A stretch of DNA of 64,000 bases from Diphasiastrum complanatum (taxonomy: Eukaryota > Streptophyta > Lycopodiopsida > Lycopodiales > Lycopodiaceae), in contig CM055104.1 in assembly GCA_029204225.1 (NCBI GenBank), forward strand, positions 54,540,538 through 54,604,537, given 5' to 3'. Made by a program: the position numbers and the translations under genes. Below the pieces are notes generated by a model. That model saw only the letters and a program-made list of their open reading frames with translations. It was not told where the DNA came from and did not search any database. Numbering within the stretch: the first letter of the stretch is position 1; each line of letters begins with the position of its first letter. Positions 35,710 through 46,916 of this stretch are shown here, one piece after another.

Positions 35710-38102
35710 TCCTCCTAAAAATGATCTATATTGATTTGAACATGGATCTTGGTATAACTCCAAGGTTGGCTCTATGCTTGTTGAAGGAACTTTTGCTCAA
35801 AGGTTTGGTGAGCATATCTGCAATGTAAGATGATGTGTCGATGTGCTCCAATTTGACTTCACCTCCAATGAGCTTCTCTCTCACGAAGTGATGTGCAACT
35901 TCAATATGCTTGCTCCTTGCATGGAATATTGGGTTGTTGGCAAGGGCTTGAGCTGAAATGTTGTCACACATGATCATAGGTATAATTTATTCCATAATTA
36001 TCTTTAGCTCCACTAGTAACCTCTTGATTCCAAAGCACTTCCTTAGTTGTTGTAGTGAGCGCCTTGTACTCAGCTTCACATGATGAGAGTGATACAGTAT
36101 CTTGCTTTTTGGAAAGCCAAGATATCAAGTTTCCTATAAGATATATGACATAAGCACTTGTAAATTTTCGATCTGCTCTATCACTTGCAAAATCCGAGTC
36201 AAAATAACCAATAATAGAAAGATCTTCACTTTTATACAATAAACCAAAATCAAAAGTTGAAGATATATATCTAAGCACTCTCTTGGCCTTTTTCCAATGA
36301 TAAACTGAAGGATTTTGCATAGCCTGGCTCAACTTATGAACACTAAAGCTTATGTCAGGTCTAGTTATTGTGAGCCAAATTAAGGAGCCTATAAGACTTC
36401 TAAAAAGTGTGATGTCCTCGAAGGATCTTTCATCACCTTTGTTAGAGTCCTTTACATTTTGCTCCATAGGTGTTTCTATACTCTTACAATTCAACATATT
36501 GAACTTTTTTAACATTCAAAGAGCATACTTAGATTGACATACAAAAGCTTTATCTTTAAGAAAGTCAATCTCTAATCCTAGAATATAGTGAATTTTTCCA
36601 AGATCTTGCATCTTGAACTCTTTTCCAAGTGCAATCTTGGTTTCCTCAACTAACTTGATACAACTTCCTGTCAGAATGATATCATCAACATAAATAAGAA
36701 GGATGACAATATCTTTATCAAAAAACTTGACATATAAGGAAGGATCATAGTTACTAAGATTAAATCCTAGTGACTCAAGAAAGGTGTTAAGTCGAGAATA
36801 CCATGGCCTTGGAGCTTGCTTTAATCCATATAAACTTTTGAAGAGCAAGCAAACTTTTCCCTCATCATGGATGAACCCAATAGGTTGATCCATATAGATC
36901 TCTTCTTCTAGATAGCCATTTAGAAATGCATTAGAAACATCTAGTTGAAGAATCTGCCAATTGAAAAAACAAGCAAGAGAAATTATGATTCTAATTGACA
37001 CCATCTTTGCAACTGGGGCAAAGGTCTCCTCATAATCAAGTCTATATACTTGAGCAAAGCCTTTAGCACAAAGCCTGGCCTTGTACTTGTTGATTGTGCC
37101 ATCTTGATTATACTTGACTCGAAAAACCCATTTGCAACCAATGGTATGCTTGTTGGATGGAAGATCCACAAGCTCCCATGTATTATTGGCCATCAAAGCA
37201 TCATATTCTTCCTTCATGGCAACGTACCATTCCTTTGAGTTGATAGCATCATATACATCCTTCGGCTCCTCATGAGAAATAAAATAGGCACAATTAGTGG
37301 AGTTGATTTCCACTTGCTTTCCTCTATCTTCATAGGTAAGCCTTCTAGGCTCGGATCTTTCTCTTTGAGATCTCCTTGGTGAAAAAATTCGAGGTGACTC
37401 CTCCTCAAATCTCGGCCCCATCTCTCCATGATGATCTTCAAGGGTGATGATTGGAGTATCTTTGAACTCGACCTTCTCAAGAATGTATTTTTGATCTTCA
37501 TGGAATATCACATCTCTACTCTCAATTGTAGTTGAGGTAGAAGGAACATAGATCCTGTAAGCTTTCTTGTTGGATGCATATCGAACCATGATCCCTTTAA
37601 CAGAATTAGGATCATCTCTTTTCCTTGTTTCCAAGGGCATATTAACAAAGCAAGTACAACCAAAAACTCTAAGGTGATCTACCTTAGGTTTTTTCTGAAA
37701 CAAGACTTCAAAAGGTGTTTTTCCAGCAAGAGCATTGTGAGGTAATCTATTGCACAAATAGTTTGTACAATTTATAGCTTCACCCCAATATTCAATAGGC
37801 AAAGAAGCTGCTACTCGAATTGCTTTAGCACATTCACATAAAGATCTGTTTTTCCTCTCAGCTACTCCATTTTGGGATGGAGAATAGGCACAATAAAATT
37901 CTCTCTTTATTCCTTCACCTTCACAATAATTATGAAACTTGTTGGAGATATATTCACCTCCTCCATCGCATCTTAAAGCTTTAACTTTGCAAGAAAACTG
38001 TTTTTCTACATAAGCTTTGAAGATAAGGAAGTGATAAAAAACCATAGCCTTTGAAGAAAGTAGATACAACCAAGTGTATCTAGTAAAGTCATCAATAAAG
38101 GT
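35710..38102 (-). pseudogene. Copia L integrase-RT-RNase H, frameshifted
   Basis: The - strand frame 38069-36516 (517 codons) covers integrase from just before the second catalytic Asp (LRCDGGGEYIS) through NGVAERKNR. It goes on to RT with NAFLNGYLEEEIYM, YGLKQAPRPWY and [11 protein letters not shown] frameshift at about 36516 moves to 36515-35964, which holds RNase H (YFDSDFASDRADRK, SLSSCEAEYKAL). Another at about 35990 moves to 35977-35726 (CDNISAQALANNP). The first integrase Asp and HHCC region are deleted. A purine tract (AGGAGGAG type, about 35709-35717) precedes the LTR. Confidence 0.88.
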
Positions 38103-38926
38103 GACTTCTTAAAGCAATTAGAGGCATAGTGCCCCTTTTTGCCACAGAAGAAGCACTTCACTTTCTTCTTCTTGGTTTTTGAGTTAGAGGGATGAGATGT
38201 TTCATCCTCTTCACCATCTTGATCTCAATCTTTGCTTTGTCTTTGTTGTATGCTTGAGAGAATTGGTTCTTACTCCTTCCTTTCTGCTTGCCTTTGACAA
38301 AGAGGGCTTTATCACTTCCACCATGTTCAAGTTTGGTCATCTTGGAGAGTTTATAGCTTTGTCTAGATTCTTCAGAAATAAGAATTCCTTGGAGAGTTTC
38401 TAGATTAGGTAACTCCTCCTTAATAGCAAAAGACTGAACAAGATTATCATAGTCATCTCTCAAGCCATTCAGTATGACTTGAACTAGCTCAACTTGGTTA
38501 ATGGTAACACCAACACAGGAAAGCTCTCTATGTAAATCTTTAACTCTCAGAACATAGTTAGATGCACTCTCTTCACTTCTTTGAACTTTGAAAAATCTGA
38601 TTCCTAAGAGTGAGTATTCTAGAAGTATTTTTTGCTTCATAGATGGTCTTTAGTGCATCCCAAGCTTCTTTGCCCATAGTGCAAGATCCTATCTCTCTCA
38701 AAATTTCATTAGATACATTCATCTTAATGAAATGTAGAGCCATTCTAGCTCTCTTCTTATATTTAGGAATTTCAACCTGTGCTTGAGGCTCCTCCTCAAC
38801 ACCAAGCAGAATATCCATAACATCCTGGAGAATCAAAACAGACTCCATTCTTAACTTCCAAATTGAGTAACTAGAAGTGTTTAGTCTTTCACTGGCTTCT
38901 AGAAGATATCCTCTCTGAGATGCCAT
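38103..38926 (-). pseudogene. Copia L gag, one frameshift
   Basis: - strand. It starts MASQRGYLLEASERL at 38926. A frame change near 38600 moves to the frame 38640-38158. The zinc knuckle CFFCGKKGHYASNC follows at about 38150-38110. Directly after FKKSP the reading jumps to the integrase segment FIDDFTRYTWLYLL, so protease and the integrase N-terminal domain are lost in one deletion. The overall gag closely resembles those of A and J. Confidence 0.88.
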
Positions 38927-39682
38927 TATAATGAAGACTTCTTAGTTATTGGATTGAGATATGTTTGAGCTTGTTCCTATCAGACTTAGAGTTGTCGCTC
39001 TCTTCACTATAGGTATTTTCAAGGTTGAACTACCTTTCTATGTGAAACACTTGCAACTATATTTGAGATGAATCTCAAATATTCCACAAGACAAGTTTTC
39101 TAGATCAGACACAAAAAGTAGTTTGAGACACTTTGGCTGGTTTGAATTCTACTTTTGGCACGTGTGAAATGCTTCAAAAGAAAATACTATTGACACTCAG
39201 AAGGCTCAAAGGGTGTTCAAATACTTCAAACTCAGTCTTGATCTACAGTTTCTTGTGTTGGATGCTCAAAACAATGGATTCAGAACAAAGTATAATTGAA
39301 TCAAATCAAAATGCTGTCACTTGGATTCTGGACCTATCCCTATCCTCTTTAAGAGCTTATAACTCTTGCTAGACACATCAAATTGATTTGATTTGAGTTT
39401 CTATGGAAAGTACAGATCAAATGCTTTCCATCAAGCTATAACACTGCTATCTTTGGATCTATAAGTAAGGAGAACAAAGGGACTGAAAAACTCTGATTTT
39501 TACACGTGCGGAATTCCAGAATTCCGTACTACCTCAATTCAGGTCTAAAAATTCAGTTCAAGTCCGATTTGATCCGAATACACTTCAGAGAAAGGTTAGA
39601 AAAAGTACAAAAATGCTTTTTTGCTTGATTTAGCTCTCAGTTTCTTGTACAATCAAAATCGTTAGCATGCAAAGCTTAATGT
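38927..39682 (-). other. Leader of copia L
   Basis: About 750 bp between primer site and gag start. Half-palindromes GGCACGTGTGAAATG (39158) and TACACGTGCGG (39502) recall the LTR palindrome. No coding domain was seen. Confidence 0.6.
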
Positions 39683-39695
39683 GGCTCTGATACCA
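39683..39695 (-). other. Primer-binding site (tRNA-Met) of copia L
   Basis: - strand TGGTATCAGAGCC directly after the 5' LTR end GTCA at 39696. Confidence 0.92.
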
Positions 39696-40477
39696 TGACA
39701 AAATTTCCAAAATTCACACATGTGGAGAATGTCCACAAGAGTGACTGATCTTAATTAAGCTTTGTGATCGGCACTATAACCTGATTCTAGATTGATCAAC
39801 AAAATCTAGTTCAGAAGAAATGGCTAATCCACAATCTAGCATGCTAATCAATAGAATATAATAGCAATGAATCAAAGAATGAATAAAAATACAAGATTTC
39901 AGTGTATGAGCATTAGCCTCAACACGAGTTAGAGAGAGAGAGCTAGAGAGATAACAAGCAATATTTGTTTAGATCCAAATGGCATGAGATAGCTACAAAA
40001 CTTTGGTTCTTCATCATTGATTGTGTGGAGAGCTACACATATTAATGGAGATTGAGGTAGCTCGAGGTAGAACCATATCTATCCATTCCAAAATGACATC
40101 TAGAGTCTATGTGACATTTGTCACTTGTCATGCATGAAATTCTACCAACTTTTTACAATTGTACTAGTTCTAACTAGAAATGTCCAAATCATCATGCATG
40201 TGTCCATTAAACTTTGTGCATGCCTTGCATGTCACTATGGATCACTTACAATTAATGCATGTGAGTTGCCACGAGTTTCTACAAGCATAATTATGCTGAT
40301 TCTATGTCTACAAAATATATGCAAGTTGCATTTAACAAACTAGATAATACATAACCATGTAGCTTGAGTTCTATGTAGCCCAAACTTGGCATTTTGCATT
40401 AATGAGCTACATACTTGCATGGTACAACATTTGTAGCAAGCCAAGAAATCAATATGGATTGTTTTTCAATTTTAACA
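39696..40477 (-). repeat. 5' LTR of copia L
   Basis: 782 bp partner of 34914-35708. Confidence 0.9.
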
Positions 40478-40682
40478 ACTATATATAGCAGATCCATGAC
40501 TCATTAATGAGTTTGGTTTCCCTCCATAACAAAAACCCTAGCATTAATGTGGACTAAATTCAAATGTCTCCACATTCAAATTGAATCTACCAAAACTCGT
40601 GTACTACACTTTTCCACACTTTCAAAAAAATTTTATTTAAATATAGCTTTAAAAAGTCAAACTCTAAGTCTAATATGAAATT
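40478..40682 (-). repeat. 3' LTR of copia M, second segment
   Basis: Matches the H LTR at about 56565-56770 (shared GACTTAGA, GAAAGTGTGGAAAAGT and TAGATTCAA). It is bounded by L on the left and by E with its AAATT duplication on the right. Confidence 0.78.
40678..40682. other. Target-site duplication of element E, left copy
   Basis: AAATT, perfectly matched by AAATT at 41994-41998. Confidence 0.85.
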
Positions 40683-41993
40683 TGATGTGAAAATATGCGC
40701 CGACGCGTGCAGTCGTGGACGTGAAACAATTCGGATGGACCTCAGATATGATTGTTGGTCACTGTCAGCTGTATCATTCCTAAAGTCCTCCAGAATGTAG
40801 ACAGGCACTGCTGATCTACATTTTAGATTAACACAACATTCAACAAAATTCCACCAGTGTGCAGAATTGATGAAATGAATGAATGAGATACACAAACGAT
40901 GGCAGACAACAATCTCCCTGCTAATTGAAGCCATTGCTTCTAAAATGTGTTCTCTTGTTGATGGTTGTTTGTTTGAATGCTTGGCCTCCTGGATCTGATA
41001 GCTTTTTGGCTACGTCAGACTATGACAAGGTAGGCTTTGATACCACTGATGCGAAAATATGCACGACGCGTGCAGTTGCGAACGGAAACAATTTGGATGG
41101 ACTTCAGATATGATTGTTGGTCATTGCCAACTGTATCATTCGTACAATTCTCCAGAATGTAGACGTGCACTGCTGATCTACGTTTTAGATTAACACAACA
41201 TTCAAAAAAATTCAACCAGTGTGCGGAATTGATGAAATTAATAAATGAGATACACAAACAATGGCAGACAACAATCCATTCAAGATCAGACAAGATAAGA
41301 GTGATATGTGTGTAATGGCCACAATATCATCTATTGATCTTCTCGTTTTTTGTGCGTTGTATGACAGACCCACACAACGCATTGGCGTGAGTGAAGTAGC
41401 ATTCTCCCATAGTAATGTCTCGCTTACTAGCGGACTTCTTGGATCTCTGTGGATCCTGCTTACAAAACTTGTCTCGCTCGCAGGCAGACTTCTATTCAGT
41501 ATTCTGTTTGTCTCTATTGCTTACTAGTATTAGACTAGTTATATCATGCATCAACCAGAAGGTATATAGTTGTGTCGTGTAACTTCTAGATTAGAATGAT
41601 TAAACATCTACAACTAATCACAAATCACAAGAGTGATAGATTAGCCACGTCCTAGAGTGCATCTGCTGATGTCATGATATTAGATCAGATATCTATACTT
41701 CTTGGTACTTGCATGATCTTGCTGATCCTTTTTGGAGCGTGAGGGTTGAAAAAGACGTCGCGATGATTTTCATGTCGCTTCGTGTCTTTTGACTTTTGCA
41801 TCGTCTAACTTTCTCAACCTGTACCGCAAAAAAATTCTCTTTTGCGAATTTTTCACGTTCATGTCTTTTTCGTCAGGGTGTTCATGAACATTTTCGCTTT
41901 GTGTCTTTTGACTTTCGTGTTCGCAAACATTTTCTTCAGAGTGAGGGCTGAAAGCTAGCAAAGCTTTGGTAACAGAAACATTTTGTTTCTTCA
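40683..41993 (-). mobile_element. Element E: internally deleted copia-type retrotransposon
   Basis: 1311 bp flanked by a perfect 5-bp duplication, AAATT, and inserted in the M 3' LTR. On the - strand it holds a full 5' LTR (41993-41047), a tRNA-Met-type primer site (TGGTATCAAAGCCT at 41045-41032, one base from the LTR), about 115 bp of leader, and only the last 235 bp of the 3' LTR (40917-40683). The coding region and two thirds of the 3' LTR are gone. The two LTR tails are clearly diverged by eye, so the insertion is old. Confidence 0.85.
41047..41993 (-). repeat. 5' LTR of element E
   Basis: 947 bp, - strand TGAAGAAAC to TTCGCATCA. Its last 235 bp are repeated at 40683-40917. Confidence 0.82.
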
Positions 41994-41998
41994 AAATT

Positions 41999-42071
41999 GG
42001 CCTCAATTTTTGTATTTGGCAATTTATCAAACTATGACCAATCTTGACTAAACTAGTTGAAATCTTTCACA
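41999..42071 (-). repeat. 3' LTR of copia M, first segment
   Basis: Starts TGTGAAAGATTTCAACTAG on the - strand right after the polypurine tract AAGAGGGAG (42072-42080). Matches the start of the H LTR at 56494. Cut by element E. Confidence 0.85.
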
Positions 42072-42081
42072 CTCCCTCTTC

Positions 42082-42252
42082 AAGTAGTGTTAGCATAGAA
42101 TCTGATAACACTCCAAGTGATATCCTATGTTTCATAAACAAGTCTTTTCCCAATGCTTTTGTAAAGATATCAGCTACACATTCCCTTGAAGAAATATGTT
42201 GATGCTCCACCTCCTTTGCCATGACTTGCTCTCTCATAAAATGATATGCCAC
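42082..42252 (-). pseudogene. Copia M C-terminal pol remnant
   Basis: 57 codons closing the polyprotein: FMREQVMAKEVEHQHISSREC, then FTKALGKDLFMKH and LLEEGV before the stop. They match the last part of copia A. In M this tail follows directly on the foreign ORF, with RT and most RNase H missing. Confidence 0.85.
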
Positions 42253-42268
42253 CTCAATATGCTTGCTC

Positions 42269-43075
42269 CTAGCATTGTTTTGACCATAGAACTATATCCA
42301 ACTTTAGAATGATCTCCATAATAAGTATAGACATCCTTTCCAAGGTTTTATAGTAGCTTTCACACTTGATATAGAGAATAGTGTCCACTTGGGATGCTTC
42401 ACTATTTCTTACATCATTTTTACATGTCAAGATGTATCTAGAACATGAAGAACCAAATAGAATGTAAATGAGATGAATTTTCCATGTTATAAACTTTGAA
42501 CTCTCTGGAAAATTACAGCAACCAAACAATAAATGTGAGTGATAACCGTTTGCTTGCATGTCTTTTCCATCTTTGTCCTTTCTTGCCATGTATCCACCAT
42601 GAAACTCCATGAATGAGCCTCCATCTCCATCTTGCCTCAAGATGCCATCATCACTTGATGACTTGATCATGAATGAGTGATATAATGAACCTCCAATAGC
42701 TTCAAATCCATTAGCAAAACCAGCCAAGAATGCTAGTACAAATCCAACATCAAAATGATGCTCACAAATTATGTAGTTAGTTTTACCATATCTTGACAAT
42801 TTGCACACATCCACATGAAATTGCTCAAACATGAGATAGAACAAGTAAAATAAACTTGAACAACACTTCCTTGATGCTCCTTTGGCCTTAACCGAGTCTT
42901 CAATAACCTGCAAAAATAGATCCATAACATCTTTTCCAATTGACTCTCCTTTGATGCTCTTGACTAGCTCCAAATTGCGAAATTCTCTTTTGTGTTGTTG
43001 AAGCCCTTTGAGATCAACCTCTTGATCTTCCACTTGACCATCAAAGCCATTGACTAAGATCTCTTTTCAGATCAA
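42269..43075 (-). CDS. Foreign ORF carried in copia M in place of RT/RNase H
   Basis: A - strand open frame of 254 codons (43033-42269) lies exactly where RT and RNase H should be. It has no RT, RNase H or other retroviral motif. Landmarks: SIKGESIGKDVMDLF, FHVDVCKLSRYGKTNYI, HHFDVGFVLAFLAGFANG (a hydrophobic stretch), DGDGGSFMEFHGGYMA, and a C-terminal VRNSEASQVDT. The same ORF, in the same order and mostly the same frame, occurs in copia H at 55420-56130, so it entered an ancestor of both. Upstream it joins the integrase-RT linker through AMQVDGCF. I do not recognise the family; a captured host gene segment is the likeliest source. Its real start codon is unclear. Confidence 0.6.
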
Positions 43076-44055
43076 TTAGTTTCCAGAAAATCATGAAAAC
43101 ATCCATCTACTTGCATAGCATCATCTACACAAGAAGATCCACCAAAATATGTGAGAAATGCAAAATGAGTCACTTCCACTTGCTTACCTTTCTCATCATA
43201 TGTGATCCTTGAAGACATATGTCTTTTACTTGATGTTATCCTTGGATTCTGACTTGATGAAGGTCCACCATCATCACCATCTAAAGTAGGATCCTTTACA
43301 TCAACATCAAGAATGTTAGATCCATCCACATCACCATCAATAATACTTGAAGATACTTTTGGAATGTTCTCCTCATTAAAAATGACATCTCTACCAACAA
43401 TCACTTTGTTAGTAGTAGAAATGTAAACCTTATAGGCTTTACTCAACTCACTATATCCAACAAATATACCTTTCGTTGACGATTAATCCTCCTTGGTCCT
43501 ATCATCAAGAGTTATATTGACATAGCATGTGCATCCAAACGTTTTAAAAACGTTTGACACTCGACATCCTCTTGAATAGCATCAAAAAAGGTGTGCTTCC
43601 ATCCAAAATAGCACTCAGCCACCTATTGCACAAGAAATTAGCACACAACAAAGCTTGATCCCAAAATGGCTTATCAAGGTTAGCACTTAACCACATGGCT
43701 TTGGCACTTTCACATAAAGTCCTATTCTTCCTCTTGGCCCTCCATTTTGTTGTGGGGTCCTTGGTGCTGTATACTCCCTCTTGATCCCATGCTCATCACA
43801 AAAAGCCTTAAACTTGGTAGATATGTACTCTCCACTATTGTCACTCCTTAAGCACTTGATCTTTGTGGAAAATTGGTTCTCCCTTGCATTCTTGAACTTT
43901 AAAAAGACATCATACACTTCGTCGTCTTTAGTAGATAGATCCAACAAAATCTAGTAAAATTATCAATGAAAGTTACATACATCTCAGCTCCACTATTGCT
44001 AATTGTAGTAATTCCATGAATATCCGAATGTACAATTTGAAAAGGCTTTGTAGAT
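43076..44055 (-). pseudogene. Copia M integrase C-terminal half and linker
   Basis: - strand. It begins with TKPFQIVHSDIHG near 44040, including the first catalytic Asp. LRSDNSGEYIS follows near 43850. A frameshift sits in the NGVAERK box (43740). The tail TFGCTCYVNITLDDRTKED lies near 43510 and a Ser/Asp-rich linker ends in SSRITYDEKGKQVE near 43200. The upstream half is at 57196-57897; the two halves join in frame through the TAGAT duplication of G2 (RSTSRS then TKPFQ). Confidence 0.85.
44051..44055. other. Target-site duplication of gypsy G2, left copy
   Basis: TAGAT, perfectly matched at 57196-57200, 13.1 kb away. Dropping one copy and everything between restores the copia M integrase reading frame. 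Confidence 0.9.
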
Positions 44056-44828
44056 TGTAGTGGGTTTCTATCCTAGCCTATCCTCAACCCAAGATCCAAG
44101 CAATCTAGCATCAAGGAGATGAAGTTATTGTCACGCGTAGGTTCATTTCCATGACAGTGGTAGCATATCTCAGATTACAACATGAATGGAAGATCCACAT
44201 CTAACTCTAATATCCATTAACCCTAAGCATTAACACTACACCATTAACACTACAACCCACATAAAGATAGCTTACTCTTTCTCTCTCTCCCTTTCTCTCA
44301 CAAAAAGTATAAGAAATAACAATTCCCATAACATTCAAATCCAACAATTAGCAAATACAACAAAACATGAGAGATGGAGGAAAAGTGATAGAGAGCAAGG
44401 ACATTCACAAACCCATTCCATAAGAGAACCAATCTGCTTGTATTGAAATGAAAATATGAACATGAGGAGAAATTTGAGTTTTTCCCTATTTATACTGGAG
44501 AGGAGGGCCTTGGCCTCAAAATCCTATTGGCCCATTTTTACCTCCCTAACTATTCAGACTTAAAAAAAGTGAGAACCAATTCAAAATTGGAAGGAACCAA
44601 TTTGAATTTGAATTTGAACCAATTTTGGTGGGAGTTCCAACTTTATTCACTGACTTGACATTTAGGTCTTGCAACATTAAAAGTCCTGTAAAAAGGCCTA
44701 AAGTTCTTTTATTGATTTTCTAATTATCAAATAACTATTCGGGTTGGACTTACACATACAGGGTGCCAAATCCCTCACACTTATTAACTAGGGTTAGAGT
44801 TGCCTTGGGATCCGCAAACCCTCCAACA
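44056..44828 (-). repeat. 3' LTR of gypsy G2
   Basis: 773 bp, - strand TGTTGGAGGG to CCCACTACA. The same family as the 5' LTR of G1 (23840-24572). A polypurine tract (GGTGGGGGATAC) lies at 44829-44840 on the - strand. Confidence 0.9.
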
Positions 44829-44889
44829 GTATCCCCCACCAAAATTGGTGGCGGTCCCACGACACCTGTGAGATGCAGTTATTGTGGGC

Positions 44890-46193
44890 TTTTATTAGCA
44901 TCACGTCGAATCTTTATTAAATGATACTACAGCTTCTCCATGAAGTCGAGTCGGGCAATGTTGAAATCCAGGTTGTGTGGCAAAATACAGCGATGGGCTT
45001 CGACGATCCACTTTGAGGTTGTCCAAGTAGTGAACCGAGGTTCCCAGTAGCCTTGGAAACCTTGAAGGGCCACTCGATAAGTTTCAGCTTTTTTGAACAA
45101 ATACCGATTTCCGTCGGAGTTACCGGATGATTAGAAATTTGTGTCTGAAGATATGCATCATGCTCAAGGGTGGTCGCATCCAATTCACCTTGGAGACATG
45201 TGCAATCTTGCTCGGCCATCTACAGTTGACTCTGTAACAACTGCACTTGTTGTTTTGCATCCTGCACAATCTTGTCTACTTGGTCTTGTGCGGTTGTGAG
45301 GGCATTCTTTAGTGTTTTGACATAGTCTTCTAGGTGATCAGCAGATTGCTGTGTATTCTTCATTCTAGCTTTAGACTTCGCTTTGTGCTGCTTGGCGATC
45401 TTCAACTCCTTGTCCAACTGGATGACTTTCTGGCTGATGAGAGTATTCTCGGATCCCATGTCTAAGATGCACTGTTCCATTTTTTTTTCTTATCCAACAT
45501 AGACTGGATCACTCGCACAAGGCTTGAGACTAAACCGAGAGCATCACCAGAATCTGATGTCATAGAGGTGGTAGCAACATGAGGAACTAGTGGTACTGTC
45601 CCTGTTTGGTGTGGAGCTGGTGTCTGTAATTCTTCTTCTTCAAATATATCTTCTTCCTTGTAGGCCTCAGGTATCGTGCGACTGCTTTGGGGATTTGACA
45701 GCTTGCTCGACTCGAATTGTATTTGGTGCCTGAGATGCTACGGTTTCTTGTGGTTCCTCTTGAAAGTTTTCTTCAAAAATATTCTCGGAATCATGGACAG
45801 TCTTGAATCCTCTTCCGGGGGATTGGAGTTCAAAGGGCGCTAGACTTTGGGACATGGCAAAAATTTCTGAGGTCCCAAGGGGGTCAGAATCATCGAACAT
45901 GTCCATGAAATACTGGGTAATTGGTGCTCTTGTGTGTGGGGGTGAGGCGACCTGGGCAGCTATGATGGGAATTGTAGTCCCAATTGTCATAGACTGTCCT
46001 TGAGAAGAAGTAGAGGCTAGGGAAGCACCAGAGTTAGGGGGAATAGGTAGTTAAGTGCGGGTGGCAATTGAGGGTTGCAGCGCAGCGAGCGATGGTTGCC
46101 TATTCTGTTGTCGTGTCACGGGAGGCGAGTCAGGAATAGCGATCTCATTGCGTACACAGCGACGACTATGTGTGGAAGATGCCTAGTGAGAAG
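44890..46193 (-). pseudogene. Gypsy G2 third ORF (coiled coil), degraded and shortened
   Basis: Second copy of the ORF at 6691-8752. Shared landmarks in order: YFMDMFDDSDPLG (about 45900), coiled coil with MGSENTLISQKVIQLDKEL (about 45440) and AEQDCTCLQGELDA (about 45190), then ILPHNLDFN (about 44975) and ARLDFMEK (about 44945). About 850 bp between the coiled coil and the C-terminal part are deleted relative to the other copy. Copia J's LTR cuts it at 46194. Confidence 0.75.
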
Positions 46194-46904
46194 TGTGAAG
46201 ATTAGTAAAAAAATATCTTCCTATCTCGAGTTTTGGGGCCATGTTCATGGTTATTTCCATTGTAAACTATGTTGTACATAAAGGTATGTGAATTGAGCAC
46301 ATAACCTTCTAGAATAGGTCGAGTTTGAGTTAGGTAGATTCAAATTTGATGTCATGCAATGTCATTCAGTATGCATGCAAGCTACATACAATCAGTGCAT
46401 GCAGCATGCAAAGTGGTTTCTATGATCTACACATGTCTAGGCAATTTTCTGAGTTGACATGCAGTATATGCAACATCCATGCATGTAGTTACACATGTGG
46501 ATCCTTGGTTTTTTAGTTAATGAGTTAAGTGGACTTTCCATGCAACACCACTGTAGGAACTCGAGCCACTTTGATGTAGGGAAGCTTTGGCATTTTTTGC
46601 CATATTGTGAATAATGAGATTTTGGTGTTTTGGACTCATTATCTCTCCACCCGAGTATTCTAGTATATATTTTCTCTCTCTACCTAAGAGCAGGCTGTTT
46701 TTCCCATACTGAGCACTTAGAATTATTTCTGACATTGAATCCTCATAGTGAGAAGTTAGTTTTTCCTGTTTGTTATATGCCATTGTGCTCTTGCCATAGA
46801 TTTTTCAAGTAATCTGTTCTCTAATCAATCTTGTGCAATCAAAACACCTCAGTAAGATCCCGTAGGGTGTGTGGTGAAGTTCAAACGTGCTAAATAACTT
46901 CACA
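46194..46904 (+). repeat. 5' LTR of copia J
   Basis: 711 bp, TGTGAAGATT to AACTTCACA, with TGTGAAG / CTTCACA inverted ends, directly followed by a primer site. No 3' partner was found in the window. Confidence 0.82.
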
Positions 46905-46916
46905 TGGTATCAGAGC
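46905..46916 (+). other. Primer-binding site (tRNA-Met) of copia J
   Basis: TGGTATCAGAGC abuts the LTR end. Confidence 0.9.

Larger units (their letters stand above)
34914..40477 (-). mobile_element. Copia L: LTR-complete element with internal deletion
   Basis: Direct LTRs at 34914-35708 and 39696-40477, with tRNA-Met primer site and polypurine tract in the expected - strand places. It is inserted in the 3' LTR of copia M, whose sequence continues on both sides. I could not identify a clean target duplication (TGTAC at left, ACTAT at right). The coding region lacks protease and the first part of integrase and has frameshifts, so it is non-autonomous. Confidence 0.88.

Noticed and set aside
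34909-40482. Target duplication for copia L
   Set aside because: Flanking 5-mers TGTAC and ACTAT do not match and no shifted pairing is convincing, although M LTR sequence clearly continues on both sides.
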